Assembly: GCA_026706505.1 (NCBI GenBank) | Contig: JAPOYQ010000888.1 | Span: 1 to 21,603 of the forward strand | Reading direction: 5' to 3' | Origin: Gemmatimonadota bacterium | GTDB lineage: Bacteria > Latescibacterota > UBA2968 > UBA8231 | DNA length: 21,603 nt | Shown here: piece after piece, positions 7,811-16,712 of the stretch | Numbering within the stretch: the first letter of the stretch is position 1 | Layout of the letters: each line of letters begins with the position of its first letter | The notes under the pieces: generated by a model | What the model was told of the DNA's origin: nothing | Database searches by the model: none | The model's input: the letters and a program-made list of their open reading frames with translations, nothing else | Translations under genes and position numbers: made by a program

Positions 7811-7877
7811 TTTTTTCTAACGACTGGCCCGGCCGCAGACCAAGCCCTTTATTTAGAAAAAAAGCGAAAGGACTCCG

Positions 7878-8885
7878 ATGAAAGCCATACTCGTAGGGTT
7901 GGGCGGCAGGGGCCGCTATTGGCTCGACCAATGCCGGAAACAACGGAATGTCGATGTAGTCGCCTGTGTCGAGCCGAGCGCGCAAAACCGCGAGCGCGCG
8001 GTCGCACAATGCTCACTCGCCGAGCGTTCCATCTACCGCGATCTCGGCGAAGCCTTCGCAGCCGTGCAAGCCGACTTCGTCCTCGACGTGACGCCGCCAG
8101 CCATCCACGAAGAAATCGCCATGCAGACTTTTGCCGCGGGCCTGCACCTGCTCGGAGAAAAGCCCCTCAGCGACCAGTACGAGGCCGCCCGGCGCGTAGT
8201 GGAGGCCGGCACCCAAGCCGACGTCGCGCACATGATCACCCAGAACTACCGGTTCAACGGCCTGCCGCGCACGACTCGCCGCCTACTCACCGAGGATCTG
8301 ATCGGCCCGGTCGGCCAGCTCGATGTCTCGCTCTACGTCAATTGGGCCGACTCGCCCGGCTCGCACTACGTCACCGAGCCGTATATGTTCCTCACCGACA
8401 TGGGCATCCACCACTTCGACATGATGCGCTACACTCTCGGCCAAGACCCTGTGAGCGCGCACGCCCTCACCTGGAACCTCCCTTGGGGCTGGCACCAAGG
8501 CGACGCCGCTCAGATGATCCTCTTCCGCTTTGCCAACGGTACAGTCGCCACCCACCGCGGCATCGGCTGCACGGTCGGGCACGTGCCAGCCGGACACAAC
8601 GGCGAGTGGCGCTACGAGGGGCCGCGTGGTACCCTGACGTGGGAGGGCTTCGACCTGTACCACACTCACTCACACCGCGCCGATCCCAAAATTCGCCAGC
8701 AAATCCCCCTCGACGACGATGGCGGCCAAGACCAAAACCCCGTGCTGCGGGAATTCGTCGCCGCCATAGAAGAGGGACGCACGCCCGAGTGCAATGCGGC
8801 CGACAACCTCAAGTCCATGGCCATGGTCTTTGCCGCAGTCAAAAGCGCGATGGAAGGACGCGAGGTATCCATCGACGAGTTATAG
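7878..8885 (+). CDS. Gfo/Idh/MocA family oxidoreductase (second copy)
   Basis: A 335-residue NAD(P)-dependent dehydrogenase, divergent from the lipoprotein gene. The Rossmann loop is LVGLGGRGRYW (5-15) and the catalytic-lysine motif is GEKPLSD (93-99). NYRF (123-126) and DMGIHHFDMMRYTLG (174-188), with H178/H179 and D181 as active-site candidates, follow. The start is supported by AAAGGA 5 nt before the ATG. Although it is in the same family as the gene at 4493-5488, the two differ clearly (compare GIVGMGGIGNNHA with LVGLGGRGRYW), so they are distant paralogues rather than a recent duplication. The substrate is unresolved. It lies 54 nt upstream of cysS, with no visible terminator between them. 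Confidence 0.9.
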   Translation: MKAILVGLGGRGRYWLDQCRKQRNVDVVACVEPSAQNRERAVAQCSLAERSIYRDLGEAFAAVQADFVLDVTPPAIHEEIAMQTFAAGLHLLGEKPLSDQYEAARRVVEAGTQADVAHMITQNYRFNGLPRTTRRLLTEDLIGPVGQLDVSLYVNWADSPGSHYVTEPYMFLTDMGIHHFDMMRYTLGQDPVSAHALTWNLPWGWHQGDAAQMILFRFANGTVATHRGIGCTVGHVPAGHNGEWRYEGPRGTLTWEGFDLYHTHSHRADPKIRQQIPLDDDGGQDQNPVLREFVAAIEEGRTPECNAADNLKSMAMVFAAVKSAMEGREVSIDEL

Positions 8886-8939
8886 ACTGACTCTTTCTCT
8901 ATTGCCACATCTTGCGACTAACCCCTCTTTAATAGACTT

Positions 8940-10319
8940 ATGACCCTGCATCTTTTTGATACCTATGCCCGCCAAGAGCGCCCCTTCACACCGCTCGCGC
9001 CTCCCCAAGTCCGCCTGTATGCCTGCGGCCCGACTGTGTACAACTACCAGCACATCGGCAACCTGCGCACCTATATCTTCGAAGACATCCTCCGGCGCGC
9101 CCTCGAATACAGCGGCTATGAGGTCCACCACGTAGTCAACATCACCGACGTGGGGCACCTAACCTCTGACGCTGACACCGGCGAGGACAAGATGGAAGCC
9201 GGCGCGCGGCGCACTGGCCTGACAGCTTGGGAAATCGCCGAGCGCTACACCGCGGATTTCCAAGAGAAGCTCGAATGGCTCAACGTGCTCGCCCCTCACG
9301 TCTGGTGCCGGGCCACCGACCACATCCGCGAGCAGATTGCAGCCATCGCCGCCATTGAGGAAAAAGGCTACGCGTACCGCACGGACGACGGCCTGTACTT
9401 CGACACTTCGCGCCTGAGCGACTACGGCCACCTCGCCCGCCTCGATATCGAAGGCCTGCAAGGCGGCCAGCGCGTCGATCTCGGGCAGAAGCGCCGCGTC
9501 ACGGATTTCGCGCTGTGGAAGTTCAGCTCAGCAGAGACGCAGCGACAGATGGAATGGGACAGCCCCTGGGGGCGCGGCTTCCCCGGCTGGCACATCGAAT
9601 GCACCGCTATGGCGGCCAAGTACTTGGGATCGTACTTCGACATCCACTGCGGCGGCGAGGATCACATCCCGGTCCACCACACCAACGAGATCGCCCAAGC
9701 CCAAGCCTGCTACGACACGCGGCTAGCTGAATTCTGGCTCCACGGCGCGTTTCTACAACTCGACGGCGAGAAAATGTCCAAGTCGAGCGGCGACTTCCTG
9801 CGCCTCGAATCCCTCGTCGAAGAGGGCTACGACCCCCTTGCCTACCGCTTTTTCTGTCTCGGGGCGCGCTACCGGGCCAAGCTCTCCTTTAGCTGGGATA
9901 GCCTCGCCGGCGCGGCCACGGCCCTCGACCGGCTGCGCACCGCCGCCCACGCCTGGGGTGCGCCGTCTGAACCCGACGACCGCTACGTGGCCGCGTTCAA
10001 AGAGCGCGTCGAGGACGACCTCAACATGCCGCGCGTCCTCGCCCTGTGCTGGGAACTCGTGGCCGGCGATCTTCCCGACGCTGCCAAGAAGGCCACACTC
10101 CTGCACTTCGACCAAGTTATGGGCTTGGGGCTGGCCACGTGGACGCCACAAGAGGAGGCCATACCCGACGCGATTCACGCGCTCGCCGCTCAGCGCCAAC
10201 AGGCCCGTGACGCCAAGGATTGGTCCACGGCCGACGCCCTGCGCGACGAAATCGCCGCGGCCGGCTACGAAATCGAAGACACCCCCCAAGGCCCCAACAT
10301 CCGCCCGCGCAAAACCTAA
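8940..10319 (+). CDS. cysS: Cysteinyl-tRNA synthetase
   Basis: A class I aminoacyl-tRNA synthetase that charges tRNA-Cys; it is essential and cytosolic. At 459 residues it is close to the E. coli enzyme (461). It has the HIGH-type motif CGPTVYNYQHIGN (29-41) and the KMSKS motif GEKMSKSSG (276-284). The zinc-site residues expected in this family are present: C29, C221 (WHIEC), H246 and E250 (HHTNEIAQ). The C-terminal part has the usual short helical anticodon-binding region (KDWSTADALRDEI). The ATG at 8940 fits the family N-terminus (TLHLFDTYARQERPF). No strong Shine-Dalgarno is visible. It lies 14 nt before the M81 gene, so the metabolic genes behind it may share its transcript. Confidence 0.97.
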   Translation: MTLHLFDTYARQERPFTPLAPPQVRLYACGPTVYNYQHIGNLRTYIFEDILRRALEYSGYEVHHVVNITDVGHLTSDADTGEDKMEAGARRTGLTAWEIAERYTADFQEKLEWLNVLAPHVWCRATDHIREQIAAIAAIEEKGYAYRTDDGLYFDTSRLSDYGHLARLDIEGLQGGQRVDLGQKRRVTDFALWKFSSAETQRQMEWDSPWGRGFPGWHIECTAMAAKYLGSYFDIHCGGEDHIPVHHTNEIAQAQACYDTRLAEFWLHGAFLQLDGEKMSKSSGDFLRLESLVEEGYDPLAYRFFCLGARYRAKLSFSWDSLAGAATALDRLRTAAHAWGAPSEPDDRYVAAFKERVEDDLNMPRVLALCWELVAGDLPDAAKKATLLHFDQVMGLGLATWTPQEEAIPDAIHALAAQRQQARDAKDWSTADALRDEIAAAGYEIEDTPQGPNIRPRKT

Positions 10320-10333
10320 CCGAACGGACGCCC

Positions 10334-11821
10334 ATGTCCCGCATCCTCGTCGCCGAGTGCAAGCAAGAAATCTCCTCCTTCAACCCGGTCATCGGCACGT
10401 ACGACAACTTCTCCATCCGCCGAGGCCCCGAGTTACTCACCTATCACCAAGGCCGCGAGACCGAGTTGTGCGGTGCCTTGCAGGTCTTCGCCGACAGCCA
10501 CATCGACGTCATCCCCACGTACGGGGCCGTCGCCCCCTCAGCCGGGCCTTTAGACCAACAGGACTTCGAGCACCTTGCCGCCGAGCTGCTCGACGCGGTC
10601 ACACCACACCTAGCCGAAGCTGACGGCATGTACTTCTGTCTGCACGGTGCCATGGGCTGCACCCAAGAGCTGGACCCGGAAGGCTACCTGCTACAAGAGA
10701 TTCGCCGCAGCGCGGGCCCCGATTTCCCCATCGTGATCTCGCAAGACCTCCACGGCATCCTCACTCACCGCATGCTGGAGCACTCGAACGGCCTCGCCAT
10801 TTATCACACCTATCCGCACGTCGATTTGGCCGACACCGGCCGCCGCGCCGCGTACTTGCTCCTCCAAGTCCTCGCCGGCGCGCAGCCCGTAGTGGCCCGC
10901 GTGCGAGTGCCCGCGCTCGTGCGCGGCAACGAACTCATCACCGCCTCCGGCGTGTACGGCGAGACCATCCGCTACTGCCAAGCCCTAGAGGAGCAGCCCG
11001 ACATTCTCGCCGCCGGCATGATGATCGGCAACCCGTTCACCGATGTGCCCGAGTTGTGCTCCCAAGCCATCGTCGTGGCCGATGCCGACCCCGACCTCGC
11101 CCGCAGCGAGGCCCTGCACCTCGCCGCTGACTTCTGGGAACGCCGCGCACTCATGCAGCCCGACCTCGTATCCGTCGAAGATGCCGTGGCCCAAGCCGCC
11201 CAATACAGCGGGCCAGTGCTCTTCACCGACGCGGCCGATGCCCCCTCCTCGGGCGCAACCGGCGATAGCAACGTGCTGCTCCAAGCCCTGCACGCTAGCG
11301 GGTACTCCGGCCAAGTGCTTGCGCCGCTGGTGGATGCGCCTGCCGCGTACATGGCCCACGACGCCGGGCTAGGCGCGCGCATCCACGTGGTTTTAGGCGG
11401 CTCGCTCGACTCGCGCTTTCCCCCGCTCGATCTAGAGGTCGAAGTCACCCAACTTGGCGACGGCGAATATCTCTGCGAATCTTGGAACACGCCCCAGCAC
11501 GCCGGGCCTACGGCCGTGCTGGAAAGCGACAACCTCACCATTGTCTGCGTCAGCCGCTCGGTGCCCTTTATCGATCGCTCGGTCTTTATCGCCCACGACA
11601 TCAATCCCAAGGACTACGACCTCATCGTCATCAAGTCGCCGCACTGCCAGTGGCACTTTTTCGACGAATGGGCCGAGATAAACTTCAACATCGATGCCCT
11701 TGGCTCGACCAGCGCGAACTTGCCCACCCTCGGGCACCGCGTCTGCCAGCGGCCCATGTACCCGCTCGAACTCGATGCCCCTTTTACCCCGGTCGCCGAA
11801 ATGTTCGGCACAGGAGCCTAG
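10334..11821 (+). CDS. M81 family metallopeptidase (MlrC-like)
   Basis: A 495-residue protein of the MlrC family (peptidase M81), named for the enzyme that cleaves linearised microcystin fragments. Most members in environmental bacteria have unknown substrates. The N-terminal domain (about 1-290) shows ECKQEISSFNP (8-18, where members usually read QETNTF), ADGMYFCLHGAM (96-107), the candidate metal motif SQDLHG (136-141) and YPHVDLADTGRRAA (160-173). The C-terminal domain has ADAPSSGATGDSNVLLQAL and VIKSPHCQWHF. The ATG at 10334 is chosen because it begins right at the family N-terminus (MSRILVAECK); the frame is open further upstream only because it overlaps cysS. The next gene starts 4 nt after its stop. 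Confidence 0.88.
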   Translation: MSRILVAECKQEISSFNPVIGTYDNFSIRRGPELLTYHQGRETELCGALQVFADSHIDVIPTYGAVAPSAGPLDQQDFEHLAAELLDAVTPHLAEADGMYFCLHGAMGCTQELDPEGYLLQEIRRSAGPDFPIVISQDLHGILTHRMLEHSNGLAIYHTYPHVDLADTGRRAAYLLLQVLAGAQPVVARVRVPALVRGNELITASGVYGETIRYCQALEEQPDILAAGMMIGNPFTDVPELCSQAIVVADADPDLARSEALHLAADFWERRALMQPDLVSVEDAVAQAAQYSGPVLFTDAADAPSSGATGDSNVLLQALHASGYSGQVLAPLVDAPAAYMAHDAGLGARIHVVLGGSLDSRFPPLDLEVEVTQLGDGEYLCESWNTPQHAGPTAVLESDNLTIVCVSRSVPFIDRSVFIAHDINPKDYDLIVIKSPHCQWHFFDEWAEINFNIDALGSTSANLPTLGHRVCQRPMYPLELDAPFTPVAEMFGTGA

Positions 11822-11825
11822 CTTT

Positions 11826-12587
<762 letters not shown>

Positions 12588-12620
12588 AAAGCCATCTCGA
12601 CGGTCGCACGGGGACAAAGT

Positions 12621-12644
12621 ATCCGCAGATGAACGCAGATGCGG
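12621..12644. repeat. Short dispersed-repeat-like sequence with two CGCAGATG units
   Basis: CGCAGATG occurs at 12624-12631 and 12634-12641 with a 10-nt period, in the context ATCCGCAGATGAACGCAGAT. From memory, this ATCCGCAGATGAACGCAGATG-type sequence recurs in intergenic DNA of many environmental bacterial genomes. I cannot test its copy number in this genome. It overlaps the first possible start (12639) of the dioxygenase gene. Confidence 0.4.
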
Positions 12645-12656
12645 GATGATTTTCAA

Positions 12657-13469
12657 ATGGCCTCTGAGATAACAGTCGCACCCACCGGTGGTGCGCTCGG
12701 GGCTGAGATCAAAGGCTGCGACCTGTCCGCACCGCTCGCACCCGACCAAGTCGCGCAGGTGCGCCAAGCACTCCTCGACTACGGCGTGGTCTTCTTTCGC
12801 CAGCAGCAACTCAGCGACGAGGACCAAGTGCGCTTCACCGCGTACTTTGGCAAACCCGTACCGCACGTGCGCAAGCAGCGCCCACGGCGGGTCAAGGAGA
12901 TTTTCCTCATCTCCAATGTCAAAGAAAACGGCGAGCCCATCGGCGAGCTAGGCGACGAGCTGATCCCCTTCCACTCGGATCTTTCCTACCTCCAGCGTCC
13001 CGGTACCCTGTCAGTACTCTACGCAGTGGAGATTCCCTCGGAGGGTGGCCAGACCCAGTGGTGCAATTGCACCGCTGCCTACGAAGCGCTCGACGACGCT
13101 TGGAAAACCCGCCTCAAGGGAATGCGCGCCGTGCATCGCCACTACGTCGAAGCGCAAAACCCCCCCGAGCACATCGCCCACCCCATCGTCCGCACTCACC
13201 CCGAAACGGGGTGCCGCTCGCTCTACGTAGGGCCGCACCTGACCAAATACGTCGTCGGCCTCAGCCGCCAAGACAGCGACGCCCTGCTCGGCGAACTGTA
13301 CGCCCATCTCGAACAACCGCACTTTATCTGGACCCATGAGTGGCAAGTCGGCGATCTCGTCCTCTTCGACAACCGCCCGACCATGCACCGCCGCCTCGCC
13401 TTCCCCCCAGACCAGCGCCGTCTGATGAAACGCACTCAGGTTTTCAACGACGAAATACCTGTGGAATGA
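12657..13469 (+). CDS. TauD/TfdA-family Fe(II)/2-oxoglutarate-dependent dioxygenase
   Basis: A 270-residue member of the TauD/TfdA family, which couples 2-oxoglutarate decarboxylation to oxygenation of a small substrate such as taurine, an aryloxyacetate or a carnitine-like compound. The iron facial triad is visible as H106 and D108 (PFHSDLSY) and H244 (DNRPTMHRR). An arginine in RRLMKRTQV (R259 is the likeliest) would bind 2-oxoglutarate. The N-terminus ITVAPTGGALGAEIKGCDLS is the standard family opening and argues for the ATG at 12657. An in-frame ATG at 12639 lies inside the repeat-like sequence, and neither has a strong Shine-Dalgarno. It follows the isomerase-like gene by about 70 nt and is closed by a strong terminator. 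The substrate is unknown. Confidence 0.88.
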   Translation: MASEITVAPTGGALGAEIKGCDLSAPLAPDQVAQVRQALLDYGVVFFRQQQLSDEDQVRFTAYFGKPVPHVRKQRPRRVKEIFLISNVKENGEPIGELGDELIPFHSDLSYLQRPGTLSVLYAVEIPSEGGQTQWCNCTAAYEALDDAWKTRLKGMRAVHRHYVEAQNPPEHIAHPIVRTHPETGCRSLYVGPHLTKYVVGLSRQDSDALLGELYAHLEQPHFIWTHEWQVGDLVLFDNRPTMHRRLAFPPDQRRLMKRTQVFNDEIPVE

Positions 13470-13503
13470 ACGCTCTAAGCATATTCGATTAGAGTGTTTT
13501 TTT
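13469..13503 (+). terminator. Rho-independent terminator after the dioxygenase gene
   Basis: AACGCTCTAA (13469-13478) pairs with TTAGAGTGTT (13489-13498) across a 10-nt loop, making a 10-bp stem with one G-U pair. A run of seven T residues (13497-13503) follows. It begins in the last base of the dioxygenase stop codon and separates the metabolic genes from the toxin-antitoxin module. Confidence 0.8.
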
Positions 13504-13552
13504 CTCCCCATTGCAACATTGCCAAAATCGTAAAGAAATCAGCACTATCGGA

Positions 13553-13581
13553 TTGTCCAATGATGCCATATGGCCTATCTT
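13553..13581 (+). promoter_or_regulatory. Candidate promoter of the toxin-antitoxin operon
   Basis: TTGTCC (13553-13558), a 17-bp spacer, then TATCTT (13576-13581). Each box matches the sigma-70 consensus at four positions. The surrounding spacer is visibly AT-richer than the flanking genes. The dyad described in the next entry overlaps the spacer and the -10 box, which fits autoregulation by the antitoxin. Confidence 0.45.
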
Positions 13582-13589
13582 ATATGGCA
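13564..13589. promoter_or_regulatory. Candidate operator: inverted repeat TGCCATAT-N10-ATATGGCA
   Basis: Two perfect 8-bp arms, TGCCATAT (13564-13571) and ATATGGCA (13582-13589), are separated by 10 nt and lie across the -10 box and part of the spacer of the candidate promoter. The left arm is also within a perfect palindrome, GCCATATGGC (13565-13574). Antitoxins of this type are known to bind such dyads at their own promoters. Binding here is inferred from position and symmetry. Confidence 0.5.
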
Positions 13590-13633
13590 ATATAGCCTCA
13601 ATTCCTTCACGGAAAGGAGGATGATCTCCCACC

Positions 13634-14149
13634 ATGTCCCCATCGTCTAAGAAAAAAAACAAACCCATAGGCACCTATGTTTGGGCCTCCGAAGGCTCGA
13701 AGCCTTTGGCCGCTTCGACCATCAGCGCGGACGCCCCCAGCGGCCCTCCTTATGGAGCCTCAGCGGGCCTGTCGTTCAAAGATACCGGAACCCTGATCCG
13801 CCAGCTCAAGCGCGGGCTGCCAATGACCGCCTTTGACGACCTTCAAGGCGCCATGGCCGTACCAGCCAAGACCTTGGCCAGCGCGGCTAATATCGCGGTT
13901 CGGACGCTCAATCGCCGTCGCAAAGAAGGTCGCCTCCAGACCGATGAATCCGAGCGTTTATTCCGCATTGCCGCACTGTACGACCGGGCGATTGAAGTCT
14001 TGGGCGACCAAGAGCGGGCGAGGGCGTGGTTCAAAGAGCCTGTGAAGGCCCTCGGCATGAAGACGCCATTGCAATACGCCGACACCGAGCCTGGTGCCCG
14101 CGAGGTCGAAAACCTCCTCGGTCGCCTCGAGTACGGCGTATTTTCGTGA
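13634..14149 (+). CDS. Xre/MbcA/ParS-family antitoxin of a RES toxin-antitoxin pair
   Basis: A 171-residue antitoxin that should bind and neutralise the RES toxin encoded next and repress their shared promoter. After a variable, Ser/Pro/Lys-rich N-terminus (1-50), the central part has the Xre-like helical region ending in RTLNRRRKEGRLQTDESERL. The C-terminal DUF2384 domain shows ARAWFKEPVKALGMKTPL and GAREVENLLGRLEYGVFS, close to the family pattern. Upstream is AGGAGG (13615-13620), but 13 nt from the ATG, which is long. A 4-bp hairpin (GGAG-N6-CTCC) can cover it, and a 10-codon frame (ATG at 13621) begins directly after it. The stop overlaps the toxin start (GTGA), so toxin translation is coupled. 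Confidence 0.9.
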   Translation: MSPSSKKKNKPIGTYVWASEGSKPLAASTISADAPSGPPYGASAGLSFKDTGTLIRQLKRGLPMTAFDDLQGAMAVPAKTLASAANIAVRTLNRRRKEGRLQTDESERLFRIAALYDRAIEVLGDQERARAWFKEPVKALGMKTPLQYADTEPGAREVENLLGRLEYGVFS

Positions 14150-14616
14150 TCATCCGGGCTTGGCGCATCGTCCAGATGCGCTTCGCGGATCGGGCCTTTG
14201 AAGGAGAAGGAGCGCGTCTTTTTGGAGGACGCTGGAATCGTCGGGGCACCCCCATCATCTATACGGCGGAATCGCGGTCGTTGGCCATGCTCGAAATCCT
14301 CGTCAACCTCGACTCCGCCGCAACCCTCGACCGGTACCTGAGCATTCCGGTCGAATTTGACGACAGCCTGTGCAAGGTCCTGGCATTGGACGCCTTGCCC
14401 GATAATTGGGCATCCGATCCGGTGCCGCCAAAAGTCCAAGATATGGGCTCTAGCTGGGCCGCCGCTCGCGAATCCGCAGTGCTCGTCGTTCCCAGTGCCG
14501 TCGTTCCGCAGGAACACAATTTCCTCTTAAATCCACAGCATCCCGACTTCGCGCAAATACGCATCGGCCGCTCCACCACATTCGACTTCGACCCGAGGCT
14601 AATTAGGGGACTTTAA
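14146..14616 (+). CDS. RES-domain toxin
   Basis: A 156-residue RES-domain toxin. Known members of this family degrade or transfer NAD+ and so arrest growth. The motif GARLFGGRWNRRGTPIIYT (22-40), then SLAMLE, carries the conserved Arg29, Tyr39 and Glu50 expected in the active site. Further family marks are SAVVPQEHNFLLNPQHPDF (117-135) with the conserved serine (S117/116) and asparagine region, and FDPRL near the end. The start is a GTG whose last bases overlap the antitoxin TGA (GTGA). The frame is open upstream to 14026, but that part is only antitoxin sequence in another frame. The pair is the standard antitoxin-first order. No clear terminator follows it. Confidence 0.93.
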   Translation: MIIRAWRIVQMRFADRAFEGEGARLFGGRWNRRGTPIIYTAESRSLAMLEILVNLDSAATLDRYLSIPVEFDDSLCKVLALDALPDNWASDPVPPKVQDMGSSWAAARESAVLVVPSAVVPQEHNFLLNPQHPDFAQIRIGRSTTFDFDPRLIRGL

Positions 14617-14733
14617 GGTCAATGCGGTTTAGTTTGCGAATTTCAAACGGAGACAATACCATAATCCCTCGGCAGATCGTCTGTCAGCGGGCTGTTCGCT
14701 TGCTTCAGTTCCCTCTTCCAATCCTATAAGACC

Positions 14734-15708
14734 ATGTTCAAAGCACTCATCTTACATGAACACTCTGCTCTCATCGAAGAACTCGACGAAAGCCGTCTAC
14801 CCACCGGCGACGTAGAAATCGCCGTTGCGTACTCCTCGCTCAACTACAAAGACGGGATGATCCTCAATGGCCTAGGCGGCTTAGTCAAAACCTATCCCCA
14901 CGTCCCCGGCCTTGACCTCGCCGGCACCGTCGTTCACAGCCAGAGCGACCAGTTCCAACCCGGCGACCAAGTTATATGCACGGGCTGGCGCGTCGGCGAA
15001 ATCCACTGGGGCGGGTACGCGCAAAAGGCGCGGCTCAAGGCCGACTGGCTCGTGCCCCTACCCGCCGGCCTCACGCTGCGCACTGCCATGGGCTTGGGTG
15101 CCGCGGGCCTGACTGCGGCCATCTCCTTAGAAGCCCTCGAAGCCCACGGCCTCGCGCCCGACCAAGGCGAAGTCCTCGTCACCGGGGCGGCCGGCGGCGT
15201 TGGTTCCCTCTCCGTTTTGCTGCTCGCCGAGCTGGGCTACCAAGTCGCCGCATCCACCGGCCGCCCTGAACTCGAACCCTATCTAAAAGACCTCGGCGCC
15301 CAGACCATCATCCCGCGCCAGGACCTCGCCGAGCCATCCAACAAACCCTTGGAAAGTGCGCGCTGGGCCGCCTGCATTGACTCGGTCGGCGGCACCACCT
15401 TGGCCCGCGTCTTAGCCCAGATGAACTACGGGGGTTCCGTCGCCGCGGTGGGCTTAGCCGGCGGTGCCCAACTCACAACCACCGTTATCCCCTTCTTGCT
15501 GCGCAGCGTCAACATCCTCGGCATTGACTCGGTCTTCTACCCAGCCGAGCGCCGTGCTGCCGCTTGGTCGCGCCTAGCCACCGCACTGCCCTTGGAAAAA
15601 TTAGATCGCATCTGCACGGAGGTCGGTTTAGCCGACGTCCCCCGCCTCGGCAAGGACATCTTAGCAGGCAAAGTCCAGGGCCGCGTCATCGTCAATCCCA
15701 ATCAGTAA
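14734..15708 (+). CDS. acuI: Acrylyl-CoA reductase-type MDR oxidoreductase (AcuI/YhdH)
   Basis: A zinc-free medium-chain dehydrogenase/reductase of 324 residues, the same length as E. coli AcuI/YhdH, which reduces acrylyl-CoA to propionyl-CoA with NADPH. Visible marks are YSSLNYKDG (33-41), GLDLAGTV (59-66), the characteristic GWRVGEIHWGGYAQKARLK (84-102), AMGLGAAGLTAAISLEALE, and the nucleotide loop VTGAAGGVGSLSV (149-161). SVNILGIDSVFYP is present in the C-terminal part. No zinc-binding cysteine cluster is seen. The start is inferred from the family N-terminus; no clear Shine-Dalgarno is visible. The DUF4380-like gene starts 13 nt after its stop. The family assignment is strong; the exact substrate in this organism is inferred. 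Confidence 0.88.
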   Translation: MFKALILHEHSALIEELDESRLPTGDVEIAVAYSSLNYKDGMILNGLGGLVKTYPHVPGLDLAGTVVHSQSDQFQPGDQVICTGWRVGEIHWGGYAQKARLKADWLVPLPAGLTLRTAMGLGAAGLTAAISLEALEAHGLAPDQGEVLVTGAAGGVGSLSVLLLAELGYQVAASTGRPELEPYLKDLGAQTIIPRQDLAEPSNKPLESARWAACIDSVGGTTLARVLAQMNYGGSVAAVGLAGGAQLTTTVIPFLLRSVNILGIDSVFYPAERRAAAWSRLATALPLEKLDRICTEVGLADVPRLGKDILAGKVQGRVIVNPNQ

Positions 15709-15721
15709 GGAAAAACACACT

Positions 15722-16699
15722 ATGCGCCGACTAACGCTTCTACTCCTCAGCCTCGCCGCCACCCAAGCTGGAGCCGCCAACATGCCCGGTACCGACCGCA
15801 TCACCTACTTCGGCTACGAGGACTGCATCCTCCTCGAAAACGCCCACACTCGCGTCGTCCTCACCTCGTCGGCCGGCCGCGTTCTCGAATACTCGCGCAA
15901 AGGCCCCAACGCCATCTACCTCGACCCCGTGCAAGAAGGCGCGACCTTTGAGGACGGCGACCCTCGCTTCGGTCCCACCGGCGGCCGCCTCGACATCGGC
16001 CCCGAGATGATCATCCCCGCTCATCCCGACCTCTGGCTCGGGCAGTGGGAAAGCCAAATCACCGGCCCGCGCTCGGCGCGCCTGATCAGCAAAAAGGACG
16101 AGCCTACTGGCGTCCAACTCATCCGTGACTTCCAGCTCGCCGAAGACTCCACCCACTTGAGCGTTACCCAAACCATCAAAAACGTCTCTGACAGCGCAAA
16201 ACACTGGGGCCACTGGAGTCGCACCTTCGGCACGGGCGGCGGTATCGTGCTCATTCCCCTGACGCCGAGCCGCTTCCCGGATTCCTATGTCATGTACGGC
16301 CCCGGTCCGGTCATCAACTACCGCCCCGAAGACCCCAATATCCGCATCCGCGACAACTTCCTCGAAGTGCTCTCCACACCGCTCAGAGCCAAGCTCGGCA
16401 TGGACTCGCAAGCCGGGTGGTTTGCCTATCTCGACCGCAACGACTTGCTGTGGGTCAAGCGCTATCCAGTGTACCCCGACCGTCCCTATGGCGAATTGGC
16501 TGGGCTGACTATCTCAATATGGTATTACAAGGATCTGATGTGTGAGCTAGAGCCTATCGGCCCGCGCGAGGATATACCGCCCGGCGGCGAAGCCTCCTTC
16601 ACTGAGGACTGGTGGCTCCTGCCCTACACCTATCCCCGTGACGGCAGCGACCTCGACCTCGAAGCCATCAGCGCACTGGTGGAGCGAGAGGCGCGCTGA
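15722..16699 (+). CDS. Secreted DUF4380-like protein (galactose mutarotase-like fold)
   Basis: A 325-residue exported protein. The first 19 residues (MRRLTLLLLSLAATQAGAA) are a Sec signal with probable cleavage near AGA-AN. The mature part looks like a beta-sandwich of the aldose-epimerase-like superfamily: LENAHTRVVLTSSAGRVLEY near the start, GGRLDIGPE, LIRDFQLAEDSTHLSVTQTI, HWGHWSRTFGTGG and a C-terminal PGGEASFTEDWWLL. The call to DUF4380 is by resemblance and is tentative. Such folds bind or modify sugars, but no catalytic set is evident to me. Upstream, AAGGA lies about 11 nt before the ATG, just after the acuI stop, so the two genes are likely co-transcribed although their functions look unrelated. 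Confidence 0.72.
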   Translation: MRRLTLLLLSLAATQAGAANMPGTDRITYFGYEDCILLENAHTRVVLTSSAGRVLEYSRKGPNAIYLDPVQEGATFEDGDPRFGPTGGRLDIGPEMIIPAHPDLWLGQWESQITGPRSARLISKKDEPTGVQLIRDFQLAEDSTHLSVTQTIKNVSDSAKHWGHWSRTFGTGGGIVLIPLTPSRFPDSYVMYGPGPVINYRPEDPNIRIRDNFLEVLSTPLRAKLGMDSQAGWFAYLDRNDLLWVKRYPVYPDRPYGELAGLTISIWYYKDLMCELEPIGPREDIPPGGEASFTEDWWLLPYTYPRDGSDLDLEAISALVEREAR

Positions 16700-16712
16700 G
16701 TGTAAAAAGCAG

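Noticed and set aside
7730..8890. A 386-codon plus-strand frame overlapping the second Gfo/Idh/MocA gene
   Set aside because: It is rich in Arg and Pro, typical of a shifted frame in GC-rich DNA, and the other frame has clear dehydrogenase motifs with a good ribosome site.
14725..14730. TATAAG close to the acuI start as a -10 box for a leaderless transcript
   Set aside because: The start of transcription would fall inside or after the ATG, and there is no suitable -35 box at 17 bp.
14617..14733. A tRNA or intrinsic terminator behind the RES toxin
   Set aside because: Only weak 4-5 bp hairpins (such as GTTTG-N7-CAAAC) are visible, with no T-run and no tRNA-like arms.
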